Assembly: GCF_028389875.1 (NCBI RefSeq)
Contig: NC_084670.1
Span: 16,711,383 to 16,775,382 of the forward strand
Reading direction: 5' to 3'
Length of the DNA: 64,000 bases
Source of the DNA: Rhea pennata
Lineage: Eukaryota; Chordata; Aves; Rheiformes; Rheidae
Below the pieces are notes generated by a model. The model had not been told where the DNA came from. It did no database searches and worked only from the letters and a program-made list of their open reading frames with translations. The translations under genes were made by a program, and so were the position numbers. The first letter of the stretch is position 1, and every line of letters starts with the position of its first letter. Below, piece after piece: positions 25,131 to 43,481 of the stretch.

Positions 25131-28100
25131 GATACTTAAACAAGTTTATTTTACTCTTTCAAATAATTTAAAATCAAGTTACTTTTCACTTTCAACTATT
25201 TTCTGTGGGGAGTCCACCTACCTCAGGTAATTTCAAGTACAGAACCTACAAAGGTTCCTGTGCTTTCTCTAGTGGGTCCTCACAGTAAGGGTACTCTTCA
25301 GATAGATCTCTTACTGAGATGTGCAAGCTACTGAAAATATTCAAAATATTTACATTCTTTAGTGGATAGAAGCACTACTTTATCCTAATCTCTTCCCTAA
25401 TTACTTGAGTTTCCAGCCATGCCACAGCATAAGCTGTGTAACACCCATAACAAAGCCTCACAACACTTCAACACAGCACATTTCAGAAGGGTATCACAAT
25501 CGTGAGGACTCTGAAGCACCATGAGTATTTACCAGATTACATCCATATTTCAAATTGGATTATTCCTTGTTTAATTTCCCCTCTCCCCAAAACTTCCTTA
25601 TTGCTAAAATACATTTCCTAAATGCCACATTCTTCTCCATAATGAAAAGATTTGACGGTACATAAAAGCAAATATTTAAAATTAAACTTCTCCTTTTTTG
25701 GGGGGGTCTTTTTACAGTTTTCTCTAAAATAAAAGATTTTTCCAAGATATTTTTGAATGAGTTTAACTTTGTGTGTTTCCAAATACAGGTTTCATGCTCT
25801 GAAACACCATGTGCAAGGTCATTTTCGGTGTTCTCCCAGTTTTGTCTTGCAATTTCCCCTGTTGTTTATACAGAAGTGAAACACAGCTAAACAGGATATA
25901 CTAAGTGTAAAAACAGAATTGGCATGGGGTGGACAAGGGCTGAGGCTGAAAATAAAATTACTCTAATTTGCTTTTTGAAACTATGTTTCCAAGATGACAG
26001 AAAATCCTTTATTGTAAGGATTCATTTATCCTGAACAGTTGCCAGGATTTTGATCTAACATTTAGTTCTGAAGAACTAAAATTACCTCTTCCTTCTCAAA
26101 ATAAAAATCAGCTAACCAAACACAACAAAACAGATTTTAACCGTGTAGTTGCTTCTAGCTTCATGAACAACAATGAAGAAAAAACAATCAAGTCAAATCA
26201 AGCTGCCAATTTTACCCTCCCTTCGGAACATGCATCTCCAAACAGCACATTCCAGTTATGCATACTGTTTATTGAGTATCCAGGCTAAATTATGTGATAA
26301 GACCCCATTACAACTGTGCAGCCTTTCTGATTTGACCTGTTGTGTATTTACGTGACAGATAGGACCCTGTCTGGGCAACTTTTGGAAAGAAAATCTGAGA
26401 CAGATGGATGGACACACACATACGGGCAGCTGTAATCCACTCACCTGTTCTGTAGTCTGCATTCTGATTACTTAAAATAAACAGTCAAATAAGGCCCTTA
26501 GTGGAGACATTGCTCACTTATCATCAGTAAAAAGTTAAAACCGATGCAAATCATTAAAATATCAAAATAGCTTACCAGATTCTGAAGCATGTGGAGTATG
26601 TTTTGTGAATCCCACCAGCAGTCTGCAAGAAAGCACTTGATAGTCCTACGAGTGCGTGTGCAGATGAGGAGGGGAAGAGGAGAGAAGTTTCCTTTCTTTT
26701 TCAGCTATTAACATTTAAATACCACAAGTCTGGCTTATGGGATCTTTCTCTTCATGTTTTCAAAAATGTTCCCTGATAGGTATTTAGGGGGTAAAAAATC
26801 TTAAGAAAATACCAAAGAATCCCTCCTAGATTGCTCTACAAAACATCCATAAAATTGTCAATTCATTTAAGTAATGTTGCCAATGTGATAAAGTTGTTGT
26901 TTTATAAACTATATTATCAAGTCTCAGAGTTTTAATACCTAGAGATCGTTAGCACCTTAAGAGTCAAGACTCTGTTTTGCACTGTACATTTTTGTTCTTT
27001 AATGATGCAAACTGTAGCGTTCCTTTTCTTTCCCAGTCCTGTCTTTCCTCCTATCACCATCCTGTTCTGAAAGGAAACACTCAAAATTTAATTTGGAGTC
27101 ATCTCCTCCCACTACTTTGCCTTCGTCTGAAGCACCACAACAGATCGGTTAAAACTCCAAACCAACACTCTTTCCTTCCTGAACAGCTAATGCGCTTAAC
27201 GAAGACCCTCAGGTATCTGTCTGCTTTACCTAAATAACAACAGAGAACTGTACTCTGCACCCCTAGTTTTATCTCTTTCTCTCTTCACTTCACTATCCTC
27301 GCTTACTATGTCATATCTGAGTTTACTGCAGGGTTTGGGGGGCAAGTACCATGACAGAGCTCCATAAAGATTTACGTGCCTAAAGTGGGACTTTACAGAC
27401 CTAGAGCTTAAGTGCACAAGTGCGACCCTCAAATATCGTTCCTTAGGCCTCAGACAGGTTTTCTCAGTAAAGCTCCAGTGCCTGGAGTTTTGCTACTGCA
27501 CTGAAGCAAAACCATCTCTTGCTGTTTGCTGTATTGGAAACATATGCTACATTGCTCACCGTATTGCTTTGGGGTAGATTAGGTGCAGATTGTTGTGCTT
27601 CTATTCTTAAGCCTCCCTTTCCCTCAGTACTGTACAAGGTTTTTCAGCCTCGACACCAGAGTACTCTGTGCTGCTGCAGGGGACAACTGAAATGCAAGTG
27701 TTCAGGAGTCTTTTCAAAGGCTTAGCCTTGAGCACTTTTTTGCACCTGCTGAATTTCTGACATTAAAAATACATGCAAGAACAGCAGCATGCATTTCAAG
27801 AGTCCTTGATAGATGTTAAAAATTCACTTCCTCCCCCCTTACACTAACAAGGCAACAAATAGGTGAATCTGAACCTAGGAAAACTGAAATATTTCCCCTT
27901 CCTTGTACATCAGAGGTCTCTTAGACTTGTCTGACTCATAAACAGCTTTCAAAGTATTTCACCATTACTTTAACTGCATCTTCCATCTGATTAAAGCCTT
28001 GCATCTAAGCAATCTCTGAATGGAGACAGGTTTACAGTAGCTGATCATTTTGATTGAATCCTGTGTCTCTAGAATTCAATTTGCACAAATATATAGCAAT

Positions 28101-31100
28101 TCCACTGACTGCCACCCTCCATAGTTCACCCACTGAATAAAAAAATAGTCCGTGACTCAAAAAAGCACTCCAGTCTCTGATTGCTCTTCCAGTTCCACGT
28201 CATTTCAGAAAGACAACAGCTGGTGCAGGTAGAAATAATGGAAGATTGCTTCTAAGGAGACACTTCCATTGCTGCTGAAGGACATAAGCCTCATCACTTC
28301 CAGGGCTCAAAATCACAGCTACTGTTTCCTTAAAGATAAGTGCAGGCTGAAGAAGAATCTGTTGTTTCCAGATGTCAGCATTACTCGCACCACTCGCCGA
28401 TTCCCAGCCTGCACCATTAAGAAGCATGTGTTGGAGTTACTGAAGAGTACTACCAGGCAAGAGAGCCAGTACAAGCATCTATTTATTTTGCACCTGCAAA
28501 GGCAGCAAGGATTCTGGTAACTTAAGTTTTGCTTGCGTCCCACAGGAAAACAAAATGCAGCACATGAAGAACAGGCAGCTAATGCAAAATTACACTCTCC
28601 GACTGTTTCTCGTCTCAGGTAACATGCAAGACATCAGCTCTCCCTGCTCTATAATCCAGGCTGCTCCCCAGAAGGCTGTTGTCAAACTACCAATCACTCA
28701 CCATGCCAAGCCTTACCAGCAGTTAGCATGCAATATTTAGGAAACCCATCAGGAAACATAAACAAAGTATCAAACAAAAGGTGAAGTATTTTTATCTGTC
28801 CCATTCCACTTCAAAGCAAGCACCACTGAGTCATTTTCCAATTTAAAGCACATTGAACATGGCCTCCATACTTCTGTATGAAAAAGACACATCCACCTCC
28901 TCTGCTTGGGAACAGGTGATACAGGGAGGGAAGCACCAAAGCCTTTCAGCCTAGCAGGGGTGAGCTCCATCTTAGCAATGCAGCTATGACAATGCAAATC
29001 TATGTATCACAGGCACTTTAAAAATGCCAGTTGTAATGGCCTGCACTCTCCCTGTCAGGTGTGTGTATAAAAAGGGTATTTTTGAAATACATTCACAAAT
29101 GTTATCTGAAGTAGATTTTTCTTCTTGCCTGTCAGCAAAGAGCAGCTGGAAATGATCCATCTCTCTCTCTCCACTTTGCCCCAAATGGTGAGCATGTCCT
29201 CAGGCAGAAATTCGTCTTTTCAAACAAATATATTGAAACAACAACAACAAAAAATTTGTTGTAAACTTGATAAAATGAGATTCTGGTGGGTTTTCCTGAG
29301 AAGAAAGCCCAGGGAGGGGAAAAGAGCCATTCTTTCTAGGAGTAAAAAACACAAATCATTTTGATTATTCCCTTGTTAGAAGCACAGCAAAGCTTCAGCC
29401 CATAAAGAAGCAGAGGCTCAGTGCTAGGGCCCCAGTACAGTAAATATGTGAGCTTAGCTTCCTATACAGCAGACTTCCAATGGTTTTAGTGAGATTCATA
29501 GATAGCCAAGATTCATGTACATGAGAGTCGCACACAAATTCTTGCAGGAATGAGTGATGTACCTCTAAGTGGAAGTGTTAACAGTCTGGGAACAATGCAT
29601 AAGCAATAATAAGTGCTTAAAATCAGCTTAACTCTCATTCTCCACCATCCCCTGAACTTAATATAAGAACCAGTAAATCAATCAATAGGGAAAAAAACAA
29701 TCTTCTAAAGTGAGAAAAAAAGCTACATCCAGAAGGCAATATTGACATGCTACCAAAAGCTGAAGCTTCACATGCAATTAGCATACAGATGTGTTTTTCC
29801 CAGAGAGGCTCATTTTTGACAAGAAGGTGTGTCCTGAAGACACACTGGTTCCGAGCGTGCAACACTCCTTGCGCAGGCAGGGTGTGACTGCTGAAGTATT
29901 TTGGTTTGGATCAAGAGTGTGCTTTTTAAGTGACTCTCACAGTCATCACTGTAGACTCCACCTTGGTTTTCAGAGTGCTGCTGGTTGTTGGGTCTGTGGG
30001 ACTAAATTAGAGCCAGCTCAAAGAAAATCCTCCAAACACACCTAGTGTGGAGGTGGGATCCACAGCACTGACGGTTTCACTTTACAGACACCCTCCTATT
30101 GTGCCAAATGACTAATGTAATGTAAATGTAGCTCCAGATGATAGAGTGGCCTTAGCATGATACCAGAAACGAACTGAAGCATTTCAATCATATATAGCTT
30201 CTCAACAACCCTGCAGCACTGACAAGGAGAGTCCGTTAACCTGCTTATTCTGCAATAAAAACTGAAGTTACCTATTTAACAAATAAATACCATATGCAAT
30301 ACAATCCAGAAAAAAAATAATTCAGAAAAATGAACAGTTTTTCAAGATGGAATAGATATTCTAAAATGTATTAGCAAGTACCAGAAGAGCCAGTTTCCCA
30401 AAAGCCATTTATTTCAGGTTCTTAAAGTTCAAACGTATATGCACAACGTAGGATATAAACAGAACACTGATGGTAAATCCTACAGATTTTCCCGAGAATG
30501 AATGCCAACTGTTACAACTTCTTACACTAATTTCTGTGTAATGCTATTAGAATTGATAGAACTTTTGCAGAATGAGGAGAAATAAAAATCAAGATCTTCA
30601 AAAGATTCTGAATGTAAAAATGACTGCTTCATTTAAGCTTTTCCATGTTACTTATTAAACATTGAGGTTCAGAGCAATTCATGAAGACTGCAGCTCCCAG
30701 TGTTAATGCTTCCCAGTAGACAAGGCAGGCATGTATTGAGCTGTAGTTACCATTCAAGTAGAGTTTCCACCTACCACAAGGGATGCTCAGTTCACAGTAG
30801 CCTTTGCCGTTTAAGCACATCACATTAGGTATTTCCACAGTGAACAAAATCATTAATTTTCAGCTTCGTATGTGGCCAGAAACCTGTGAAAAATTAAATG
30901 AGGTCTTTTAATTAAAAACCTAAACACATACAGTGGGTTAGTCCCAAAAACTAGGACCTCCATTTCTCCTCTCTTGCATAATGGTAGTTTCTCTTCATTT
31001 CTTCTGAAGAGCCTTGAGGAAGAAAAGGCTGGTTTTAAGGGCTAACTGGCTCTGAGTGAACTGTGCAGCTTAACTGCACCAAATCCTATCCAGAGTCATC

Positions 31101-34100
31101 TGAGTGCAGCAGGAACACAATCCTCAGCAAAGTCTGCTCCAAGCAAACCTGGATGCACTGCTTTACCAGGTTGTTCTGACCAGGCAAACTGCCCTCAGCA
31201 ATTACATCTCTTGATGTAATTTTGTCATTTAACTTAGAACTTCTTAATTTTTAAAAAATGGCATTAACTGTTTTTCCTTGGCTTTGCCATAGACAAATAA
31301 CCTAGAAAAAAAATGAGATATATCACATTTTATAACTGTGATTATATTATCTTGAGTTATTTACAGGTGTAAATGCTAATGTAGGAGCTCCTGCTCTGTA
31401 CAAACACAAAACTATAAAATGTTGACAGTCACGAGAGGGTTACATGCTTCCAGAATGGAGAAGGTTATTCATCCTCTCATTCAACTACATATTTTTGCTG
31501 ACTGCTACCAACGTGTTACTGTACTAACCTGGCAAAACGGAAGAGAAGAGCCGCAGTGCCATTCACTGCTACCTTCTAGTGAAGAAGCCCTGTTTGAAAA
31601 CTGGCAGACAGCAGCCAGGTCTCGGGCAGCTGTGGCTGGCCGACCCAGGGTGGGCAGACGGACTAGCTGATCACTGCAAGGGCCCATTTCAGCCTTATTT
31701 TTGTAAGCTTCTATGAAAGAAAATAAAAGGATTTTTAAAAATTGACATAAAACTGTTGCCTAAAACTCAAGTTACAAATATACCTATTTTTTCTTAGTAA
31801 AACAAGGAGCTCATGATACAGTGGCAAATTATATGAACTGAACTTTTCAAAGCAAATTCTTACACAGTCTTATTCTGCAGAAATCAGCTTTTTAAGTATA
31901 CTTAAATTTAAGCCAACCACTAGTGTTTCAATTATAGGACAATAAAATCCTTGTTCTTAGGCTTCTCCACTAAGTTAGAAACTTTGAAATTCAACAACTA
32001 GTTTTTCCTAAGTAGAAGTTTTGTACAATTTTTTAACCATTTTTGGTTTTGATAGTGCTTTTTACTGTTTCATTCCAGACAAAATACATGACAAAAAATG
32101 TGTTTGCCAAATAATTTTTCCATTGTGATTAATCAACATAAGAATTATTTTTGAAGGAGGAGAGATTATGGTAACTCATCAGACATCATTAAAAATTATT
32201 TGAAACATAAAATGCAAAAGCAGCTTCAAAAGTCTTGGTAGTATGAAGAAAATCCATAGTGAGGCATCAGGAAAGCAACCAAAATAGATGCATTGTGTCA
32301 AGAGATACTTCAGTAAAATATTAGGCTGAACCAAAGAAAAGCAGAGTCTGTAGCTGTATGTAGTGTTGCTAATTAAATCAGCCCTTATGTTAGCAGTTAA
32401 CAAAAGCACCCTCTAGTGGAGTATCAGAGCAGAGAATCTAATGAACATATACAGGGCTACTTGCTTCGTTTGCATGGTGGTCTGTTGGGCAATTTTGCCA
32501 AAGCAGCAGTGCATATTTCTGCCAGCTACATGATGCTTGTATGACTTAGCAGCTCCTGTGCACATCAGCTCTTCCACAGAGGCCACGAAAAGCCAGGAAA
32601 AGCCCTGCAGGAGGCGGGGAAGGTATGTGTCCAGTATCTGCTGCTGACCCTAAACCATTCAAGAAGCCCTGAATTTGGATATATACACTCTGTGTGAGTT
32701 AAGTCTCCCTATTTCATCATCATCGGAATAATTTAATAACATAGATTCCACTTTTTTCATATTACAAACTTGAAGTGTCAATGTGTGTGTGTTATGCTTT
32801 GCAAGAAAATAATGCAAGGAATCTATTCATGTTATAATAAATAATTCTATAGCGTGTAAGTCTATGTGCTGCTTTATGCAGATATTTTGAAAAACTTAAT
32901 TTTGTAAGGTGTAAGCACTAGTTCACTACTATGTGAAAAATCTCAAAAATATGACTTATTTGCAACTTTCACTGAGATACAGCTTATTTCCAAGTATCCA
33001 AGAGGCATGCACAAAGTTTCCTGTGAGAACAAGTCACTAACGGTAAGCAAAATCTTATATCTTGCATAAAAATCAATCTTCCTAACTATCTATTAAAACA
33101 GGATGTCTTTAAACAAGCCATTGCCATCACCAACCTCAAACTATGTTCAATATTACAGCTCTTTGGAACATTTCAGACAATATATAAAGCTCTTAGTCTC
33201 ACAAATTACGATTTTGTCAATCATAGGGAAATAATTTCTGCATTTCCCTTAGATATACTTTCAGTACTACAGATGATGATGATTTTTCTAGAGCAGAACC
33301 TTACCAGAGAGAAAAGTTTTTCATAAAAAATAAAGATTTCTTTAGGTCTTTATTAAGTAGCAGTGTTCCTTCCTACAAGCGAAATTAGTCTCTCACATCA
33401 CTTAGTCTGGTTTCACAACCTTACCATAATGTGTCACATTTTCACATCTCTTACCATAATGTGTCAGAGAAGTTACTAGCTTAGCAGAACTGGGCAATTT
33501 TCTGCTTCCCAAGGGATGGTTTGCCCACTTTTGCTAGGAGCCTGCTGGCGTGGGGTTTTTAGTTGTCTCTTCTTCCTTTGTTCTGAATATGTTAATCTTC
33601 TCACGAGAACTCTTGTGTCGGTTTTAACTCCCCACTACACTGTCCTGGGGTTAGCCTATATCACACTCTGTACTTGCTTCCATATGAATCCATCTACGAT
33701 AAGAAGCAGACAATAGAAGCTGAGCAAAAGAGGTGGGAAATCAGTGTTTGCTCCACAGAACAGGTTCATCTTGTTAGAAGGCAGCAAAACAGAGTACTTG
33801 CCCTGCTGCTCACAGCCACAGGGAAACACAGACCCAATTTCTCTTTGAAGGTACCGAGATGAAAGCATTCTAAAGACGCAGAGTCCTTCATCTTCTAAAT
33901 GAAGAGCACTGATAAAGTTATTTGATAAAGACTAGAAATGCTTATCTCCTTTCACTGAATTCATTACATTCTTCTGCCAATACAGCTCCACATGTCCTAG
34001 ATTCCCCCCTAAATTCCTGATTTTTCAGAAGTAACCTGAAGAAAGCAGTTCAAAGGAACCAGAAGCATAAACCCAGTCCAACCCCTTTGGCACTACTCTG

Positions 34101-37100
34101 CTTTTGAAGTCCAATCAATTTTTCTGCCTTTCTGCCAATAACAAACCCTGCAGACTTCTATGCATACAAGGTTACTCTCTTCGATCCGTAGTATCTCAGA
34201 GCCTCCAAACATGAAGAACCGGCTTACTAAAATTTCTGTTTCTCAGTTATTGCCATTGCTTTTTAGTTCCTCACTGTATGACTTTGAAGCTTTTATAAAA
34301 CAGTCCATTGCTACCACAAAATTTTGTCTCAAGAACAGATCTGTTCACTGAGATTCTCATGACTGTCTCATTGGAAGCCTTCTTTGCACTGAAAACATCA
34401 GCAATTTTTCTAGATTTTGCCAGCCTCGCACTCTACAGAAATTCTGCTTTTGTTTCAGTCCTGAAATTCTGACAAACTCCCAGAACTAGTAGCTAAGCTC
34501 TACTTCTTGTTTCGTCATCTTTAAACTTTACCTTAGCCAATTCAACCGGAAACCTCTGGCAACAATGGAACATCATGTTCTTTAATATGGTGACTGGATT
34601 TGCTACAGTTTTCCAAATGCATCCCATTCTAGTCTTCTCTTTGCAAAGCTTTTTAGTCTGTAACATTCACCCTCTTATAAATTATAAAGAGAAGAGACTG
34701 ACCATGCTTGGGCAGTCATTTCCACCCATCGTTACAGCAAATATCCTCTCAACAAGCTTACCTATATAAGGCATGCAGTATTACCGTATTTGTGCTCAGA
34801 CCTGTGTGGATCTAAGAAATCGTGGTGCTGTGATTTTTTTGAGCATTTGGAAAGCTACCCTTCAGAATTGAGCATTGTCTCAAAAATGAAAATGCTGCAC
34901 ATGTTTAGCCATTGCAAAGAGTCTCTTGCAAGCAGTATGGTAATTTATCTTGAAGAACTCACACTTTAGTTGTAATCAGCGAGCGCCCTTTAAAGACAGT
35001 CCTATATTGTTCTCACATCAAACTTACATAAAAATCAGAAGCACAAACATCTGTGTCCAATATTCAAAGAGTTTAGAAAAATCAGCAGGCTCAGACAGAA
35101 ACAGTCACAAAAGCCTTTCAAGCATGAAAAAAATCCCAGACTGTATCCTGCCAGTGACTGAAAGCATTATCTCTTTCCATCCACGTTCTGCCATGATTTT
35201 GCAACATAGCAAACTAGCAAATCAGCTTTCTGTCATCAGAAAAAGTAGGGAGTCAGCCAACTCCACACAGCTTCCATTTCTCTATGTCGATAAAAATTCC
35301 TCCTCCTCCACTGATTATAGGTTCAAGATAAATTACTCTTTGTGGAACAAGCTGCATTTCCCTGGATTCAATTTCAGATTGGCAGTCTTAAGCTTATCAC
35401 AAACATTTGTAAATGAATCAGTTCTTCAATGGTGTTAGTACGCATCCAGCTATCGCAAAGGAACAACAAGCAGGCTAACAGACGGACGCCTTGCAACAAT
35501 CTCTCCATTAGCATTTTTCAGATGAAGCACTGCCTGCCATGAAAGCCATTATCCTAAACAGTTGTAGTTTTATTCTGATGAGAATTTTCTATACTATGCT
35601 GTCTTTCTTGGAAATCTACTTTATGTAGCTGGTATTATGTCAGCCTCTGGAGGAAAGAAACACAGTATGTTCATTGCAAATTAATTGCCACACAAGTCAC
35701 TGTTTCCTTACCCTTGACAAAATTTTTTTTTATGACTTTGACTGTGCAACAGGATCTGTGAAATGCGTAAGCGATCTTAAAATTTAAACTGATAACTCAG
35801 ATATTCAAAAACAAATCTAACTAGAAAAGAGCTTACCCTGAATTGACTCTAAAGAGGAGACAGTGATACGGAACATACACCCCCATCTACAAATGGGGAA
35901 GATGTTACACTGGTTTTATGAATCAGACACGATGATGTTAATGATGTGTAACAGAGAAACAAATAGCAGGAAAAACGCCCTACAAATTAGATCTGAGAAA
36001 ATTCTCTAAGTTTACTCATACACTTCACAGACCCTGTTGCACAGCCCAAGTCTCATTATGATCTGCCCAAATCTAAAGAAAACCTGCAAGGTTGTTTTTT
36101 GTTCCATCAAGCTTTGTCCTTCAGCTTCATATCTTTCCCTCTACTACTTCTGAAATAAATGAGCAAATCTTCTCCATATTGTTCATTCCTTCCTGTTTAA
36201 CTGATCTGCTTCCTTTAAGTACTCCACCACCATCAATTCTTGTTTTGTAAATCAGCAGCACTTCTCCTAATCATTCAAAAAGGGCAGAGATTAGAATCCT
36301 CTTTTCCATTTTGCTTATTAGATGTACTCCTGTAATTGCAAGGCTTACTGGGAACACATCTTTCCTGATAGTGGCTGCTTCCTTCTATAGTGAATTACTG
36401 GGGAACTTGAACCATGCCTGGAAATTTTACTGCTTCACTGCTATGAATACTATGGACACTTTATCACCGATCTTCATCTAGAAGCCCAACACCAGATGAT
36501 TATTTACAATTTAATCTATTGTCAGTTTATCTTAGAAGCTTTTTATTATATCTGAATAAGACCTCAGAGATCCCCAGCAAATTCAGTAGGCTTCCTCTCC
36601 TTTTATTCTTCTCCTGGCTCTTAGCTATTTTCTACTTGGCTCTATTCAGTTGCTTCCAAATAGCCTCTTAGTACTGCCTAGGCTTAGTACTGCCTCCCCA
36701 CTACCCTGAAGTAAATACCATTTAAAAGTTCTGTACTATGAAATCTGATTTTTAGAAACTTTTTCTCTGTATTTCCAGCCATTTTCTCTCAGAGTGGGCC
36801 ACGAGGAACTGCAAACAAGGAATACTGCAAATATCTTAAGTTGCCCTCTCAAACAGTCACATCCATAGCCAGAAGACTTCTGTATCACTCTGTAACCACC
36901 CTTCTCCTTAAGATTTTCTTCTTAAGGAGATAGCTCAGCTGCAATTGCTCTCCATTAGAGATCAAGGCTGGCCAACCTTTCCTGTTTCACTTATTTTGGG
37001 AGAAGCTTCATATCCACAATAATTCAGCTGCTGGTTATCTACTTACCAAGTTCAGCGATGGAGCACCTGAGGCAAGATGAGCAGTTATATGTTCAGCAGC

Positions 37101-39900
37101 ACGTCTCCTGGCCAAGAAGAGGCTGCACCGTAACTATGCAGTGCCAAAAAGTACTAAGACCTCTCAGACTAAGATCTAGTGCAGTCCTAGCAACCACACA
37201 TGAAAAAAAGCATTCTCTGCTCTGGCCCCACAGATTTTATCCCCAAATGCCTCTCACTCTTTTCTTACACCTCAATTTCCTTTTGAGACCTTACCACTTA
37301 TCCACTAGTGGCAGTTCTGTAGTTGTTTGCATTAGTCATCGATGGCACAAACAAAACATTTATTTTATGCAACCTCATTTACTTACAGAAAATGCACATG
37401 CTATCCAAAACATTTTGCTTTCTCTCAGGGCCACAACACTAGCATTTCTCTCATCATCTTCGCCTACCCATTGAAGCACCTCTGACAAAAAAAAAAAAAA
37501 TAAAATAAAAAAAAAAAAATCCAGCAACAAAATCCATCCACCAAAGCAACTCAGCTTCAGACAGACTTTCACAAAGCCTGCAGTTGTTTCAGATGCCTTG
37601 TTTAAAAAAAGGAGCATAATTGCTTTCATGATTTATTCTGAATAGGGAAGCACCCATGGCCACTGCTTACAATGCAGTTTTCCTCAACCTGTAAATAATA
37701 CAATTAATCATTCTTCTCTCAGATTAGACTTGCTGCTTTTCTCCTTGGAAACCAAGTATCAGATGGTGTTAACTTCAAGATGACTGGATACCACATATAT
37801 CATATTATCTGAAAACAAAAGGAGTCATTAGCATGGTAACTTCCAGAGCTGCCACATAGAATAGCAGAGCAAACAATACAAGGACAAAAGCCTCCTTGGT
37901 CATGGCAATCGTGGGAATTCACCCTATTTCCAGAGCTCTGGCTGTAAAGGTCTTCAAGTAGCACTTCAGTAGCAAACAGACATACTATTATGAGACCTGA
38001 GAATTAGACAAATCCATTGAACCCTGCACTCCACGTTGAGTCCCTCAAGTTTCAAAAATTCTTACCATTCATCCCATGTAAACCTGGAATAAACTCTGTA
38101 CATACTCGGTAGTAGAGGCAGATTTCTCAAAAGCATCTTGCTAGCCAAAAGGTGCAATTTGCTGACTGGATGAAAGCAGAATACCCAAGAAACCAATCCA
38201 GTATCCAATTTTCGTAACGGAATAGGAGCTTGCTATTGCTCCTTACCCCCAGCTCTCTGTTGGCTACAGTATAAGTGCATTCCCATTGACAAAGAAGCAT
38301 AAGCAGTCTTCTGCCACCTTCTCTGAAGATTAGCACTCTTATCCCAGCAATATTAGGACTACAGATACAGAAAAAAAATGACTGGAGTGAACCTTCTCAT
38401 TCAGAGACTTCATGTTCAATAATCTGGGAAAGACATCCTTCCTCTTCCTCTAGGTGAAGCTTTCCTCTCAAACAAATAGCTAGAGAGCCCCTACAACAGC
38501 AGCTGATGACAACCGACTTCCTGAAGAGGATGCTGTTAGGCTGCATTAGACGCACTGAGATAGCTAGTCCTTTAAGAGAACACCATTACTCATCACTACC
38601 ACATACAATTACTAAATCAGGGAGAATTTTACTCTGGCAGTCTAGACAAATTGAAGCACAGGCATTTATAGTCTCTCAGCTGAAGAAGAGGCAGCCCTCC
38701 ACAGTTCTTAAATTGTCACCTACACACTGACTTTGCATCTAGGAAAACCCCTGCTTCAGCAACAAAGAAATATGACCACTATGAAGAGGTCTTGATTCCA
38801 CCTGGAACTAAGCAGGATCATTATTAAGGCAGTGAGAGTTTTCCCCCTGCAACTTAGAGGGCAGCTTATTCTGGTCCTGGCATTAACTTGAAGGCACATT
38901 TCAAGAGACTGTAAATGGATACGGCACCTAACTTCATCAGCTTTGCCTTTGACACGCTCCCTAGTCTTGCAGCTCAGTATGATGAAGGTGTTAGATATTT
39001 TGGTTTGTGCTAGAAGAAAGAGATCTTATGCGTGAGGCATAAAATCTCTTAGCTGTGTACAACCACCATTGTCTGACTGCTTCCAAACTGCACAGGGAAG
39101 TGGGGAATGTATCATGGAAGTGGTCCAACAGCAGGGAAATCAGTAAGGCATGGTTGTAGAGTCTGCAGGTACAGAAGGAACAAGAGAAAAGCATTATTAC
39201 ACTGTCAAGGCTGTCTTCATACCCACTAAAAATGAATATATTTTTCTATATTGAGGTTTGAAAGAATTTATAAAAAAATCACTTTTTTAAAAAAACATTA
39301 ACATTACATTGGAATATATCCATAGAGAATGCTCTACATTAAGCATCTGTTCTGCCAAATGAAAACTGCTCCAAGACAGGAAGAGAATAAGAAAATGTGC
39401 ATTGCCTAGTTAGCACTGTAGATTTCCTAACGAACAAAAGCTTCCATTTCAAAATACCTCCCCCCACCCCAATTTTGCTGGTATTTTTTCCCATACAGAC
39501 ACAAAAGTCCAGCAGCATATCATAAATTCAGCAAATTCAACTTCAAGAAAAGACCAAGTCCTTAAGTGAATTTTTACTGAAGTAAAAACAATTTGTCAGT
39601 AAAGATTGTGTCTCAGCTTTGTTATATTTTTTTTCAAGTAAATATTTTGCTGCTATTCTCAATTTTAGAAAGAATACCATAAGTGCTCCAGTTCTGCTTG
39701 GATCATTTAGTCTCATGTTTCACTGATACAGACCACATAACAAAACTAATTATCTAATATTAAACTTCATTTGTAAGTCCATTCTTTCAGTTTATAGTTG
39801 TAGATTCATTACAAACAAAACCTTGAAGAATCTGCTGAGTTGTAAGAAATGCATCACTGAAATATATACAGTAAAGAATTCATCCTATCTATTCATTAAG
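25131..39900. other. Gene-free region between SYDE2 and C1orf52, right part
   Basis: Nearly 15 kb with no recognisable gene. About 33.4-39.2 kb the plus strand is noticeably pyrimidine-rich and has chance open frames up to about 160 codons, none of which resembles a known protein. Simple repeats include the A-rich run at 37487-37519 and a twice-occurring CTTACCATAATGTGTCA near 33420 and 33452. Regulatory elements for the flanking genes could lie here but cannot be told from one sequence. Confidence 0.65.
37487..37519. repeat. A-rich simple repeat
   Basis: About 33 bases of A are interrupted by two T. Confidence 0.9.
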
Positions 39901-39943
39901 CATGCAATGCAATAGTTACACTGCAAATGTTTTCAAATGTAAT

Positions 39944-39949
39944 TTTATT
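39944..39949 (-). promoter_or_regulatory. C1orf52: Candidate poly(A) signal for C1orf52
   Basis: AATAAA on the minus strand, 463 bases past the C1orf52 stop codon. Another AATAAA lies at 40030-40035 on the same strand. Which is used, if either, is not visible; the 3' untranslated region is inferred to span roughly 39.9-40.4 kb. Confidence 0.4.
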
Positions 39950-40411
39950 CCAGTGACGTATTTACAGTCTTTATATAAATTTCAAAACAGCGTTATTCAA
40001 ACACATCACAGTACAATACTTCATGAATCTTTATTTTATGCTCCTTTATAAAAGGTTTGACACAATGGAAAAGTCAGTCAAGAACAGCTCATACCACAGG
40101 TTACCTGTGATTTTCTTTGATAAAGAAAATACCACAAAGCCCTATAACCTGCATGAGCACAAGTATCCATTGCAATGTCTTGAGAGATCTTTTTTAAATA
40201 AACAGGTTTAAGGTTTCTTTCAGTAGACCAGTTTCTATCACAACACTGTCCATTTAATTTTGTGCTTTCAAAAAAGCAAGCATACTACAGAAATAAAATT
40301 CCCTACTCGATAGGAGAGAGAAATTTGGTAAACATGTATTTGTTTCCCATTCCAGCAGCGAAATCCAAGTTCACTGAAATTCTCATTTTGGCCAAATGAA
40401 GCAGGTCCTGT

Positions 40412-40494
40412 TTATAGCTTCTTCCTCTTTGTCTGCTCCCCAGAATCTAGTTTACGTTTCTTAGCAGAAGCTGGTTCATCATCTTTTTCATCAT
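40412..40494 (-). CDS. C1orf52: C1orf52 last coding exon
   Basis: The acceptor AG at 40495-40496 follows a T-rich tract. The first two bases complete an Asp codon with the phase-1 donor at 42588. The exon encodes 27 residues, acidic then strongly basic (DDEKDDEP, then AKKRKLD and TKRKKL), and ends with TAA at 40414-40412. The acidic-to-lysine-rich tail matches the human C1orf52 C-terminus as I remember it. The KKRK and KRKK clusters look like nuclear localisation signals (inference). Confidence 0.92.

Positions 40495-43481
<2,987 letters not shown>

Noticed and set aside
34950-35438. Plus-strand open frame of 162 codons in the gene-free region
   Set aside because: It has no ATG at its start, no recognisable domain, no splice or promoter context, and lies in pyrimidine-rich sequence where long frames are expected now and then.
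37058-37474. Plus-strand open frame of 138 codons
   Set aside because: Unremarkable composition, no domain or homologue recognised; treated as chance.
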